This document shows positions 51,536 to 60,063 of a DNA stretch of 64,000 bases, one piece after another. The stretch lies in contig PXQV01000010.1 of the NCBI GenBank assembly GCA_003021175.1, forward strand, positions 167,990-231,989, given 5' to 3'. Numbering within the stretch: the stretch's first letter is position 1; every line of letters begins with the position of its first letter. Both the position numbers and the translations under genes were made by a program. The stretch is from Halobacteriales archaeon QH_7_66_36. Its GTDB lineage: Archaea; Halobacteriota; Halobacteria; Halobacteriales; Haloarculaceae. The notes beneath the pieces were generated by a model that made no database searches, had not been told where the DNA came from, and was given only the letters and a program-made list of their open reading frames with translations.

Positions 51536-54160
51536 CTACGGCTCGGCCGAACTCGGAGCCGTCCTGCTCTCGGGGCGGAGCCGTGACAGCCGCATCGCGT
51601 TCCCGGTCACGGCCGTCGTCATCCCGGCGTCACCCGCGAGGACGGCCAGCCAGATTGGGACGTAGCCGAACGGCACGGCGAGGGCGAGCGCGGCCTTGAA
51701 ACCGAGGCTGGCCCAGATGTTCTGTCTGATGACGCCGTTGGCGTCGGCGGCCAGCTCGTAGAGATACGGGAGTTTCGAGAGGTCGTCGCTCATCAGCGCG
51801 ATGTCGGCAGTTTCGAGGGCGGTGTCGGTTCCGGCGGCACCCATGGCAACGCCGACGGTCGCGGTGGCGAGTGCGGGGGCGTCGTTGATCCCGTCACCGA
51901 CCATCGCGACGCCGTCGTACTCCTCGCCGAGCGCGTCGATGGCGGCGACCTTCTCGTCGGGGAGGAGTTCGGCACGGTACTCGTCGACGCCGACCTCCTC
52001 GGCGATGGCGCGGGCCGTCCGCTCGTTGTCCCCGGTCAGCATGACGACGCGCTCGACGCCACGGTCGTGGAGTCGCTGGACTGTCTGCTTCGACTCGGGA
52101 CGGATCTCGTCGGCCACGGCGACCACCCCCTCGATTTCGTCTTCGGTCCCGACGAGCACGACGGTCTTGCCCTGTGACTGGAGGGTGGGCACCGTCGCTT
52201 CGAGCAGGTCGAGACAGTCGTCGCGCTCGCACGACTGGCGGCTCTCCGTCGTGATGATGCTCCCCTCGGTCGTCGCGTGCACGTGGCTTAGGTCGAAGCC
52301 CAACTCCTCGAAGAAGCCGGGGTTGCCGGCGTAGTGTGGCGTGTCGCCGAGCGTCGCCTTGACCCCCTTGCCGGTGATGCTCTCGAACCCGTCGACCTCG
52401 CGTTCCGCGACGGCAGCCCCCTCGGCGTGGTCAACGATAGCCTCGCCGATGGGGTGTTCCGACCGGGACTCCAGCTCTCGCGCACAGCGGAGCACGTCCG
52501 CCTCGCTGTTGCCGTTCAGCGGGATGACGTCGGTGACGGTGAGCTCGCCCTTGGTGAGCGTGCCGGTCTTGTCCACCGCGACGGCTTCGACGGCACCCAT
52601 CGCTTCGAGGTGGTTGCCGCCCTTGATGAGGACGCCGTTCTTCGCCGCGCTCGTGATGCCCGAGACGACGGAGACGGGCGTCGAGATGACGAACGCACAC
52701 GGGCACGCGAGGACGAGCAGCGTGAGGCCGTAGACGATGTACGTCGGCCACGGCGCGCCGAGCACGAGCGGCGGGAGTAGCGCGACGAGGACCGCGAAGC
52801 CGACGACGACCGGCGTGTAGTAGCCCGCGAAGCGGTCGACGAACTGCTCGCGCTCGGTCTTGTTCGACTGCGCGTCTTCGACCATCTGGACGATGCGCGA
52901 CAGCGTGTTGTCGCCGGCCTCCGAGGCGACGCGGAGTTCCAGATACCCCTCTTCGTTGATCGTGCCGGCGTACACCTCGTCGCCGGGCGTCTTGTCGACG
53001 GGGACCGACTCGCCGGTGATGGGCGCTTGATTCACCGCGCTCTCCCCGTCGAGCACCTCGCCGTCCATCGGTATCTTCTCGCCGGGGCGCACCACGACGA
53101 CGTCGCCGACGACCACCTCGTCGACTGGAATCGTCACCTCGCTGCCGTCGCGTTTGACCGTCGCTTCGTCCGGCGAGAGATCCATCAACTCCTGCAGCGA
53201 GTTCCGGGCGCGGTCCATCGAGTAGCGTTCGAGGAGTTCGGCGACGCTGAACAGGACGGCGAGCGTCGCGGCCTCGAAGTAGAGCGACTCGCCGAACGCG
53301 AGCCCCGCGACGACGGCACCGCCGATGGCGATGCTCATCAGCAGGTCCATGTCGAGGCTCAGATTCCGGGCGGAGTAGTAGCTGTTGCGGAAGATGACTT
53401 GCCCGGCGACGCCGATGGCGACCAGAAAGAGCACGTCGGCGACGAGCAACTCGCGGCCGAGTATCCCGGCCACGGGGGCGTTCTGCCCGGTGAACAGGAA
53501 CTCGAAGAGTAGTCCGAGCGCGACGACGGCCCCGCTGACCCACGTTTTGACCGCCCGCGAACTGGTCCAGACGCTCTCGCGGTGGCCGGTAGAGTCCTCG
53601 GTGTCGCCGTCGGTCGCCGTCGAATCGGTCACCTCGTAGCCGGCGCTCTCGATGGCGTCGACGATCCGTGACGGTGACAGCGAGTCGGCGTCGTAGGTGA
53701 CGTGTACCGTCCCGGTGGTGAGTTTGGTCTCGTACGCCGAGATGCCGGACGACTGTTCGAGGGCGTTCTCGACCTTTCCCACACAGGAGGGACAGTCCAT
53801 CTCGGGGACGGTGAACGTCGCCGTCGTCTCGTCGCGGTGCTCGACCGTGTAGCCCGCCCGCTCGATCCGGTCGGCTATCGCGTCCGGCGTCGTCTCCTCG
53901 GGGTCGTGGGAGACGGTGAGCGTTCCGGTCGTGATCTGCGGGTCGACGGCCGTGATGCCGTCGAGCTTTCGGACGCTGTTCTCCACCTTCCCCGCACAGG
54001 AAGGATAGTCCATCTCGGGGACCACGTACTGAGCGACATCGCCCTGTGCGATTGTCGTCTCGGTCGCCCCCGCCGAATCGTCATGGTCGTGGTCGTCCCC
54101 GCGACTCTGTGTACGGGTCGCGTCTCCCGATTCGGGAGCATCCCGACCGGACGAGGTCAT
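51536..54160 (-). CDS. zntA: Zinc/cadmium-type heavy-metal P1B ATPase
   Basis: 874 residues. Two N-terminal metal-binding domains, about residues 41-110 and 112-180; the second has the normal MDCPSC, the first reads MDYPSC and has lost one cysteine. The ATPase core has LLVLACPCAFVIS (CPC), DKTGTLT phosphorylation site, SEHPIG, and MVGDGINDAPALA. The end of helix 8 (GDAGMTTAVTGNAMRLSRL) with a polar Asp fits the Zn/Cd/Co group rather than copper. A His/Asp-rich tail (DDHDHDD) near residue 25 may add metal binding. It exports toxic divalent metals. Confidence 0.88.
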   Translation of the reverse strand: MTSSGRDAPESGDATRTQSRGDDHDHDDSAGATETTIAQGDVAQYVVPEMDYPSCAGKVENSVRKLDGITAVDPQITTGTLTVSHDPEETTPDAIADRIERAGYTVEHRDETTATFTVPEMDCPSCVGKVENALEQSSGISAYETKLTTGTVHVTYDADSLSPSRIVDAIESAGYEVTDSTATDGDTEDSTGHRESVWTSSRAVKTWVSGAVVALGLLFEFLFTGQNAPVAGILGRELLVADVLFLVAIGVAGQVIFRNSYYSARNLSLDMDLLMSIAIGGAVVAGLAFGESLYFEAATLAVLFSVAELLERYSMDRARNSLQELMDLSPDEATVKRDGSEVTIPVDEVVVGDVVVVRPGEKIPMDGEVLDGESAVNQAPITGESVPVDKTPGDEVYAGTINEEGYLELRVASEAGDNTLSRIVQMVEDAQSNKTEREQFVDRFAGYYTPVVVGFAVLVALLPPLVLGAPWPTYIVYGLTLLVLACPCAFVISTPVSVVSGITSAAKNGVLIKGGNHLEAMGAVEAVAVDKTGTLTKGELTVTDVIPLNGNSEADVLRCARELESRSEHPIGEAIVDHAEGAAVAEREVDGFESITGKGVKATLGDTPHYAGNPGFFEELGFDLSHVHATTEGSIITTESRQSCERDDCLDLLEATVPTLQSQGKTVVLVGTEDEIEGVVAVADEIRPESKQTVQRLHDRGVERVVMLTGDNERTARAIAEEVGVDEYRAELLPDEKVAAIDALGEEYDGVAMVGDGINDAPALATATVGVAMGAAGTDTALETADIALMSDDLSKLPYLYELAADANGVIRQNIWASLGFKAALALAVPFGYVPIWLAVLAGDAGMTTAVTGNAMRLSRLRPESRTAPSSAEP

Positions 54161-54184
54161 TATACCGCGCTAGGCAATGGCCTC

Positions 54185-54192
54185 TTATTAAT
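54185..54192 (-). promoter_or_regulatory. TATA box of zntA
   Basis: ATTAATAA on the minus strand, centred 28 bp before the ATG at 54160, in an AT-rich stretch (54180-54275) that stands out in this GC-rich sequence. A small inverted repeat TTAG-N9-CTAA (54214-54230) sits upstream and might bind a metal-responsive regulator. Confidence 0.6.
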
Positions 54193-54342
54193 CTCACTGC
54201 TATATCTTCCGGCGTTAGTAGCTCTTTCTAATAAATCAGATGTAGTATTTTAACAACTTTCGATGTCACGGTCTAACCTCCGTCTTCGAGATGTGTGTTT
54301 GCTGGAGTCGATACACCTGACGGCGCGCAACCGCCTTCTCCT

Positions 54343-55287
54343 CTACTGAAACTCCGAGAGCGTCGTCGCGTCCGGAACCACGTCGGCACGCCCCGAGACG
54401 CGGTCTTCGGGCGGGACCGACGTTGCGATTATCTCCTCGACCTCACCGCGGTTGTCCGCGTCGCTGTTGATTGCCCGCGTCGCCCCCTCGATCCCGACGT
54501 GGAAGCCTTCCTCGTCGTAGAAGTCGTACGTGACGCCGCTGTTGCTGAGAATGACGTGGACGCCGTCGTCTCGGAGCGTCTTCGCCGTTTCGAGGAGCGC
54601 CTCCTGTTCCGCTCGCCCGAACCCGCCGGCGCTGTACTCGGCGAAGTTCGCGGTCGGGCTCGTCGGCTCGTACGGCGGGTCGAAGTAGACGACGTCACCG
54701 GGCTCGGCGCAGTCGGTGACGTAGTCGAAGTTCTCGTTCCGGAGGTGGTCGTCCGGGAGTTGCCCGAGGGCTGCCGAGGCGGCGTCGATTGCCTCGTCGC
54801 GCGTCCAGACGGGGTTCGCGTACCGTCCGATTGGGACGTTGAACTCCCCGTCGTTGTTCTCGCGGTACATCCCGTTGAAACACGTCCGGTTGAGATACAG
54901 CAGCCGCGCCGCCTCCGCCAGTTCGTCGTACGCCTCGCCGCGGGGCCGACGGTTGAACAGCTCCCGCTGCTGGTAGAAGTACCGGTCGGTCGTCTCCGCG
55001 TACGGTTCGTCCGGGTCCGGCGCGGCCTCGGGGTCTCGGAACTCCTTCAGCCGCCGCTTCAGGTCGTCGGGGCGCTCACGGACCTGTACGTAGAGGTTGT
55101 AGAGCCGGCTGTTGCGATCGTTCACCGTCGCCCGCGGCGGCTCCAGATCGAAGAACAGCGCCCCGCCGCCCAGAAACGGCTCGTGATAGCTGTTCGCGTC
55201 CGCGGCAAAGGATTCGGGGAATCGACCGTAGAGCTCGTCGAGGAGTTGTCGCTTCCCGCCCGCCCACTTGAGGATCGGCTCTGCCAT
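54343..55287 (-). CDS. Dam-type (D12 class) DNA adenine methyltransferase
   Basis: 314 residues. SAM-binding ILKWAGGKRQLL at the start, HEPFLGGGALFF, and the catalytic motif DPPY in VYFDPPYEPTSPT; FNGMYREN is the D12 core. It methylates N6 of adenine in a short site such as GATC; the exact site cannot be read from the protein. No restriction enzyme gene lies next to it, so it appears to be an orphan methylase. Confidence 0.88.
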   Translation of the reverse strand: MAEPILKWAGGKRQLLDELYGRFPESFAADANSYHEPFLGGGALFFDLEPPRATVNDRNSRLYNLYVQVRERPDDLKRRLKEFRDPEAAPDPDEPYAETTDRYFYQQRELFNRRPRGEAYDELAEAARLLYLNRTCFNGMYRENNDGEFNVPIGRYANPVWTRDEAIDAASAALGQLPDDHLRNENFDYVTDCAEPGDVVYFDPPYEPTSPTANFAEYSAGGFGRAEQEALLETAKTLRDDGVHVILSNSGVTYDFYDEEGFHVGIEGATRAINSDADNRGEVEEIIATSVPPEDRVSGRADVVPDATTLSEFQ

Positions 55288-55423
55288 TCAGACGTCGGTG
55301 CTTCCGTACTCGCCTACAAAGAGTTGCCGCTCGGAGGGAAGCGGTGGTGTATCGATGCCCCTCGCCGACTCGTCGTCGCCGGGCCGGCGGTGGTTTTTGT
55401 GCCTCGACGCCCTATCGCGGGTA

Positions 55424-56545
55424 ATGACGACAGGCGACGGCGGCCGGGCGACTGCCCGCGACGGCCCGGACGTCGGGGTGGCGGCTGACGAGTCGACCAG
55501 CGACGGAGAGTCGGCGACGGCGTCGCACGCTGACCCGGGCACGCGACCACCGGCCGTCGCCGTCGATGGGGTGACGAAACGCTTCGGCAGCGACGAAGCG
55601 CGCGTGACGGCCGTCGACGACGTCTCCTTCGAGATCGACGCCGGCTCGGTCGTCGGCCTGCTGGGGCCGAACGGCGCCGGCAAGACGACGCTCATCAAGT
55701 CGATCCTCGGGATGGTGTTACCCGACGCCGGCCGGGTTCGGGTCTGCGGCCACGACGTCCGGACGGAGCCGCGAGCGGCGTACGCCGCCGTCGACGCGAT
55801 GCTGGAGGGGGCCCGCAACGACTACTGGCGGCTGACCGTCCGTGAGAACCTGCGCTACTTCGCCACCGTCGGCGGCGTCGACCCCGACTCGGTCACGGAG
55901 CGACACGACCGACTGCTGGACCGACTCGACCTGACGGAGAAGGCGGACGTCGCCGTCCGAAAGCTCTCTCGGGGGATGAAACAGAAGGTGTCGCTGGCGA
56001 GCGTGCTCGCGAGCGGGGCCGAGGTGGTCTTCCTCGACGAGCCGACGCTGGGACTCGACGTCGAGAGTTCGCGAACGCTCCAGCGAGAGCTCCGCCGACT
56101 CGCCGAACAGGAGGGACTCACGGTCGTGCTCTCGAGCCACGACATGGACGTCGTCGAGACGGTGTGCGACCGCGTGCTCATCATGGCCGACGGACGGATC
56201 GTCGCCGACGACGCCGTCGACGCACTGTTGCGCGGCGACGACCGCCACCGACTCCGGCTCACGAGTCGCGATTTCGACGCCGCGCTCCTCTCACGGCTGC
56301 GGGAGACGGGGACGGTCACCGATATCGACCGCCGCGCCCGAGGGACGCGCATCGAGGTGGCCGCCGACAGCGACGGGCTCTACGCGCTGATGGCACGGCT
56401 TCGCGACCGCGGCGTGACGCTCGACGAGGTGACGACGGTCGACCGCGACCTCGAAGGAGTGTTCGTCGCGCTGACCGACACCGACGCCGCCGGTCCCGAT
56501 AGCGAGTCGCCCGGCCGCGTCGCCGACGGGGAGGATGGACGGTGA
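55424..56545 (+). CDS. ABC transporter ATP-binding protein (ABC-2 exporter type)
   Basis: 373 residues. The first 60 residues are a Gly/Asp/Ser-rich tail, then a DrrA-like ATPase: Walker A GLLGPNGAGKTTLIKSI, signature LSRGMKQKVSLASVL, Walker B VVFLDEPTLGLD. A C-terminal DrrA-type extension follows (RETGTVTDIDRRARGTRIEV). It pairs with the next gene; the GTG of that gene overlaps its stop by four bases. Probably exports a hydrophobic compound. ATG 55424 chosen; the upstream frame is antisense to the methylase promoter. Confidence 0.9.
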   Translation: MTTGDGGRATARDGPDVGVAADESTSDGESATASHADPGTRPPAVAVDGVTKRFGSDEARVTAVDDVSFEIDAGSVVGLLGPNGAGKTTLIKSILGMVLPDAGRVRVCGHDVRTEPRAAYAAVDAMLEGARNDYWRLTVRENLRYFATVGGVDPDSVTERHDRLLDRLDLTEKADVAVRKLSRGMKQKVSLASVLASGAEVVFLDEPTLGLDVESSRTLQRELRRLAEQEGLTVVLSSHDMDVVETVCDRVLIMADGRIVADDAVDALLRGDDRHRLRLTSRDFDAALLSRLRETGTVTDIDRRARGTRIEVAADSDGLYALMARLRDRGVTLDEVTTVDRDLEGVFVALTDTDAAGPDSESPGRVADGEDGR

Positions 56546-57366
56546 CCACCGGCTCGGGTCCAGCCGACGGTTCCGATCCGACCGGGATCCGGGCGGCCGG
56601 CTACTACCAGCTCGTGAAGGCGGTGCTGTACCGCGAGGCCGTCCTGTTCGTCCGCTACCCGGCCAACGCCGTCGGCGGCATCGTCATCGCGCTGTTCTTC
56701 TTCGGCGTGCTGTTCTACGGCGGTCGGATGGTCGCCGGGCGGGCGCTCACCGACTCCATCGAGGGGATCATCGTCGGCTACTTCCTGTGGACACTGTCGG
56801 TCGGGGCCTACTCGTCGATATCGAACGACATCGCCAGCGAGGTGCAGTGGGGCACGCTCGAACGCCACGTGATGACGCCCTTCGGATTCGCGCCCGTCGC
56901 GCTGGCGAAGGGCGTCGCGAAGATCGTCCGAACGTTCCTCACCTCGGCGGTCGTGCTGGGGCTGATGTTGCTGTTGACCGGCACGAGCCTCGAAATAAAC
57001 CTCTTCACGACGCTCGCGATCGCCGTGCTCTCGATTCTGTCCGTGCTGGGGCTCGGCTTCGCCGCGGGCGGCGTCACCCTGCTGTACAAGCAGGTGGGCA
57101 ACTGGCTGAATCTCCTCCAGTTCGGCTTCGTCGTCCTCGTCTCCGCGCCGGCCTTGGAGCTGGGCTGGACCGCGGTGTTGCCGCTGGCACACGGCAGCGG
57201 GCTGCTCCAGCGGGCGATGCTCGACGGCACCCGGCTGTGGGAGTTCTCGGCGGTCGACGTGGGACTGCTCGTCGCCGTCGCCCTCGGCTACTTCCTCGCC
57301 GGCTACCTCGTCTTTCAGTACGCCACGCGGCGGGCTCGACGGCTGGGCGTGCTCGGCGACTACTGA
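56542..57366 (+). CDS. ABC-2 type transporter permease
   Basis: 274 residues with six membrane helices (IVIALFFFGVLFYGG, LTSAVVLGLMLLLTGTS, VLSILSVLGLGFAAGGVT, LLVAVALGYFLAGYLVF). ABC-2 family shape with a long amphipathic N-terminus. It forms the channel for the ATPase encoded just before. Start is GTG 56542. Substrate unknown. Confidence 0.85.
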   Translation: MTTGSGPADGSDPTGIRAAGYYQLVKAVLYREAVLFVRYPANAVGGIVIALFFFGVLFYGGRMVAGRALTDSIEGIIVGYFLWTLSVGAYSSISNDIASEVQWGTLERHVMTPFGFAPVALAKGVAKIVRTFLTSAVVLGLMLLLTGTSLEINLFTTLAIAVLSILSVLGLGFAAGGVTLLYKQVGNWLNLLQFGFVVLVSAPALELGWTAVLPLAHGSGLLQRAMLDGTRLWEFSAVDVGLLVAVALGYFLAGYLVFQYATRRARRLGVLGDY

Positions 57367-57449
57367 GCGCACGGCGGAGACGGGCCCGTCTGTCGGGGTC
57401 GAATCCGTGTCGACACTGTTCACTCATCACGTCCGTTCGTCGCAGAACG

Positions 57450-57464
57450 GCGAGCCCGACGGGA
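57450..57464 (+). repeat. 15-bp copy of the tRNA-Arg 3' end
   Basis: GCGAGCCCGACGGGA occurs here and again at 57523-57537, where it is the 3' part of the tRNA-Arg gene plus two flanking bases. The copies are 73 bp apart. Such duplications are left by integrases at tRNA genes, but nothing lies between the copies that resembles an integrated element. Confidence 0.5.
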
Positions 57465-57523
57465 GTGAACGGAGCCAGCGGCTCCGCGAGCTACGTCGGG
57501 GGAGCGACGACCGAAGAGAGGAG

Positions 57524-57596
57524 CGAGCCCGACGGGATTTGAACCCGTGACCTCTTGGTCCGGAACCAAGTACTCTGTCCACTGAGCTACGGGCTC
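57524..57596 (-). tRNA. tRNA-Arg (CCG anticodon)
   Basis: Read on the minus strand: acceptor stem GAGCCCG pairs with CGGGCTC, D stem GCTC/GAGT, anticodon stem CTTGG/CCAAG with loop TTCCGGA (anticodon CCG), variable loop AGGTC, T stem ACGGG/CCCGT with loop TTCAAAT, discriminator G. 73 nt, no intron, CCA not encoded. It reads the CGG codon. Confidence 0.95.
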
Positions 57597-57677
57597 TCGT
57601 CTCCAACGAGACGGTAGCTCGGCTTAACCGTTGTGACACGGGAGCGGCGAGCAGAGGCCGACGGCCGACCGCGCCGG

Positions 57678-58703
57678 TCAGTCGCCGCCGGTCTTCGTCG
57701 TGACGCGGAACCGTTCCGGGGGCGCGAGGATGCCCGCGACGGTTCCCATCGAGTGGACGACGGTCACCAGCGGCGCGAGGGGCGTCGCCAGCGCCAGCGC
57801 CACCCGCTGGCCGCCGTACGCGAGCGCGCCGCGCAGATACCAGAAGAACGTGAACGCCGCCAACAGGGCCGACAGCAGCACGAACAGCCCGCCGTAGACG
57901 ACGACGCCCAGCAGCGACAGCGGGACGGCGACGAGCGTCACGACCGGCGACAGCGCCCACGCGCAGTTGCGGAGTCGCGTGAGCAGCCGGTACCGGGCCG
58001 GGAGCATCGAGGCGGCCTGCAGATTCCCTGCGGCCCATCGGCGGCGCTGTTGGGCGACCTCGTACAGCGACGGCGGGGCCTCGTTCCGGCAGACGCTCTC
58101 GGCCAGCGCGAAGTCGGCGTCGAACCGCTCGAAGGCCGCCCAGACGAAGGCGGTGTCCTCGACGAGCGTCTCGCGGTTCCACGTCACCTCGTTTTCCAGA
58201 TCCGCGCGGACCGTGATACCGCCACCCCACGCGAACAGCGGGATGGACAGCTGGGCGAACGCGCGCTGTTCCAGCTGGACGCCCATCCGGTAGACGTCGG
58301 CGAGATACGACAGCACCGACCCGGTTCGTCGGGGCCGCTCCTGTAGCTGCACCACGTCCGCGTCGGGGAGGCCCTCGAACGCCTCCAGCAGGCTGTCCTC
58401 GTCCAGATAGAGGACGAACTCGCCCCCGACCGCGAGTTCGCGACGGGTCCACTCGATGGCGCGGCCCTTCCGCACCGCGTCACACTCGAAGCCGTCCGGA
58501 ACGGCGTGGACGGCCGCGCCGGCCACGTCCAGCGGCTCTTCCGCGATGACGTGCACGTCGTCGAGTGCGTCGGAGAGCGCGTCGACCGTCCGCTGGACGA
58601 TCGCCGCGACGTCGACAGTCAGGATGCGTACCTGTACCGCCTCGGGGCCGTGCTCGGGGGCCGGCGGCTCGTAGCCCGCGCCGACGACGTACGTCAGGAC
58701 CAC
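57678..58703 (-). CDS. Membrane GT2 glycosyltransferase (Egghead-like)
   Basis: About 341 residues. GT2 core with acidic FVLYLDEDSLL (metal site), ITVRADLENEVTWN and ETLVEDTAFVWAAF, and QQRRRWAAGN, the QxxRW-type motif of processive GT2 enzymes. Three to four C-terminal membrane helices follow (LSPVVTLVAVPLSLLGVVVY). Resembles haloarchaeal relatives of the animal mannosyltransferase Egghead. GTG 58703 lies inside the upstream small membrane-protein gene (10-bp overlap), suggesting coupling. Confidence 0.78.
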   Translation of the reverse strand: MVLTYVVGAGYEPPAPEHGPEAVQVRILTVDVAAIVQRTVDALSDALDDVHVIAEEPLDVAGAAVHAVPDGFECDAVRKGRAIEWTRRELAVGGEFVLYLDEDSLLEAFEGLPDADVVQLQERPRRTGSVLSYLADVYRMGVQLEQRAFAQLSIPLFAWGGGITVRADLENEVTWNRETLVEDTAFVWAAFERFDADFALAESVCRNEAPPSLYEVAQQRRRWAAGNLQAASMLPARYRLLTRLRNCAWALSPVVTLVAVPLSLLGVVVYGGLFVLLSALLAAFTFFWYLRGALAYGGQRVALALATPLAPLVTVVHSMGTVAGILAPPERFRVTTKTGGD

Positions 58704-58897
58704 ACCCACACGCCGGCGACGGCGGCGAAGAGTCCGAGCGTTCCCCACAGCACCCACTCCAGCAGCGGCGGATACGAGGTCGCACTCGCGGCCGTCGTCG
58801 GGGCGTTACCGGGGGCGACGCCCGCGAGCGCGGCGAAGAGTGCGCCGACGAGCAGCGCCGCGGTCACGCCCACCAGTCCGATTCGTTCTGCTTTCAT
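58694..58897 (-). CDS. 67-residue two-helix membrane protein
   Basis: MKAERIGLVGVTAALLVGAL begins the first helix; a short hydrophilic loop follows (PGNAPTTAAS) and then a second helix LLEWVLWGTLGLFAAVAGVW. Overlaps the GT2 gene by 10 bp, so it may be a small partner of that enzyme. No family recognised. Confidence 0.6.
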   Translation of the reverse strand: MKAERIGLVGVTAALLVGALFAALAGVAPGNAPTTAASATSYPPLLEWVLWGTLGLFAAVAGVWVWS

Positions 58898-59070
58898 ACC
58901 TCTCCCTCGTCGCTTGCCACCCTTCGACCGGGAACGTCGTTCGAGCGGTTCGGACCGTTTCGGGCGAGTGAACGGCGTGAACGATGGCGGGGGTCGACCG
59001 CGTGAGGTCGGGCACGTCCCGTGGTCTGACGGGATGGAATTATGAGGGACGGGCCCTGATAGCGACTGTC

Positions 59071-60063
59071 ATGCTAGGTGATGACGACGGCGGGCCGCCG
59101 CTGGTGGTGCTCGTCGTCGCTGGACTGCTCGTCGGTGTCGCCGCGGCCCCGGTCGCGGTGGGGGTCACCGACCGCGGGACGCCGACGGTGGCTGTCATTC
59201 CGGTCGAGGGGAGTATCGACGGGGGATCGGCCGCCGCACTGAGTGCACAGATCGAACGCGCACGGGCCGACCCGTCGGTCGAGGCGGTCGTTCTGCTGGT
59301 GAACAGCCCCGGCGGGGCCGCCTCCGCCAGCGAGACGCAGTATCTCGCGGTGAAACGGCTCGCGGAGGAGAAGCCGGTCGTCGCGAGCGTCGACGGGATC
59401 GCCGCCTCCGGCGCGTACTACACCATCGCGCCCGCCGACGAGATCTACGTCAAACCCTCCTCGACCGTGGGGAGCGTGGGCGTCATCGCGCCGCTGCCAC
59501 AGCAGGTAGAGCCGAACGGCATCGTCGGCGCGACGGGACCGAACAAGGTCGGGACGGACAGCCTCCGCGAGTTCAAGTACACGATCGAGACGCTGAAGAA
59601 CGCCTTCGCCAACGCCGTCGTGACGAACCGCGATGACGCGCTCGAACTCTCGCGGAGTCAGGTGACGAAAGCAGGCGTCTACTCCGGGACCGTCGCCGTC
59701 CAGAACGGGATGGCCGACCGAATCGGCGGCCGGTCGGCGGCGATAGCCGCCGCTGCCGAGGAGGCCGGCCTCGACGAGTACTCGGTCGAGGTGTACCGGC
59801 CGGACGGGACGACGCAGTTCGTCTCGCAGGCGGCCTACGTCGCGAGCGACGCCCCCGACAAGGAGCTCGTCTCGCCGGCGTATCTGACGGGCATCGGCTC
59901 GCAGGGGTCGACGTACGCGACGTTCCTGATGGTGCCGCCGCAGGTCGCCTATCCGAGCGGCGACAGGGCGTATCTCGGCACCGGCGCGTACCGGAATCGG
60001 ACGGACACGGGCGAGCAGGCCGCGAGAAACCGTAGCCAGCGGTCCGTGGAGGTGAACGGATGA
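59071..60063 (+). CDS. sppA: Signal peptide peptidase SppA (S49 family)
   Basis: 330 residues with one N-terminal membrane anchor (LVVLVVAGLLVGVAAAPVAV). S49 protease domain: VAVIPVEGSI, LLVNSPGGAASASE, nucleophile Ser113 in VDGIAASGAYY, and Lys159 in GATGPNKVGT as probable general base, matching the Ser-Lys dyad of the short SppA group. It degrades leftover signal peptides or membrane proteins outside the membrane. Its stop overlaps the ATG of a DUF4350 gene (ATGA). Confidence 0.9.
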   Translation: MLGDDDGGPPLVVLVVAGLLVGVAAAPVAVGVTDRGTPTVAVIPVEGSIDGGSAAALSAQIERARADPSVEAVVLLVNSPGGAASASETQYLAVKRLAEEKPVVASVDGIAASGAYYTIAPADEIYVKPSSTVGSVGVIAPLPQQVEPNGIVGATGPNKVGTDSLREFKYTIETLKNAFANAVVTNRDDALELSRSQVTKAGVYSGTVAVQNGMADRIGGRSAAIAAAAEEAGLDEYSVEVYRPDGTTQFVSQAAYVASDAPDKELVSPAYLTGIGSQGSTYATFLMVPPQVAYPSGDRAYLGTGAYRNRTDTGEQAARNRSQRSVEVNG

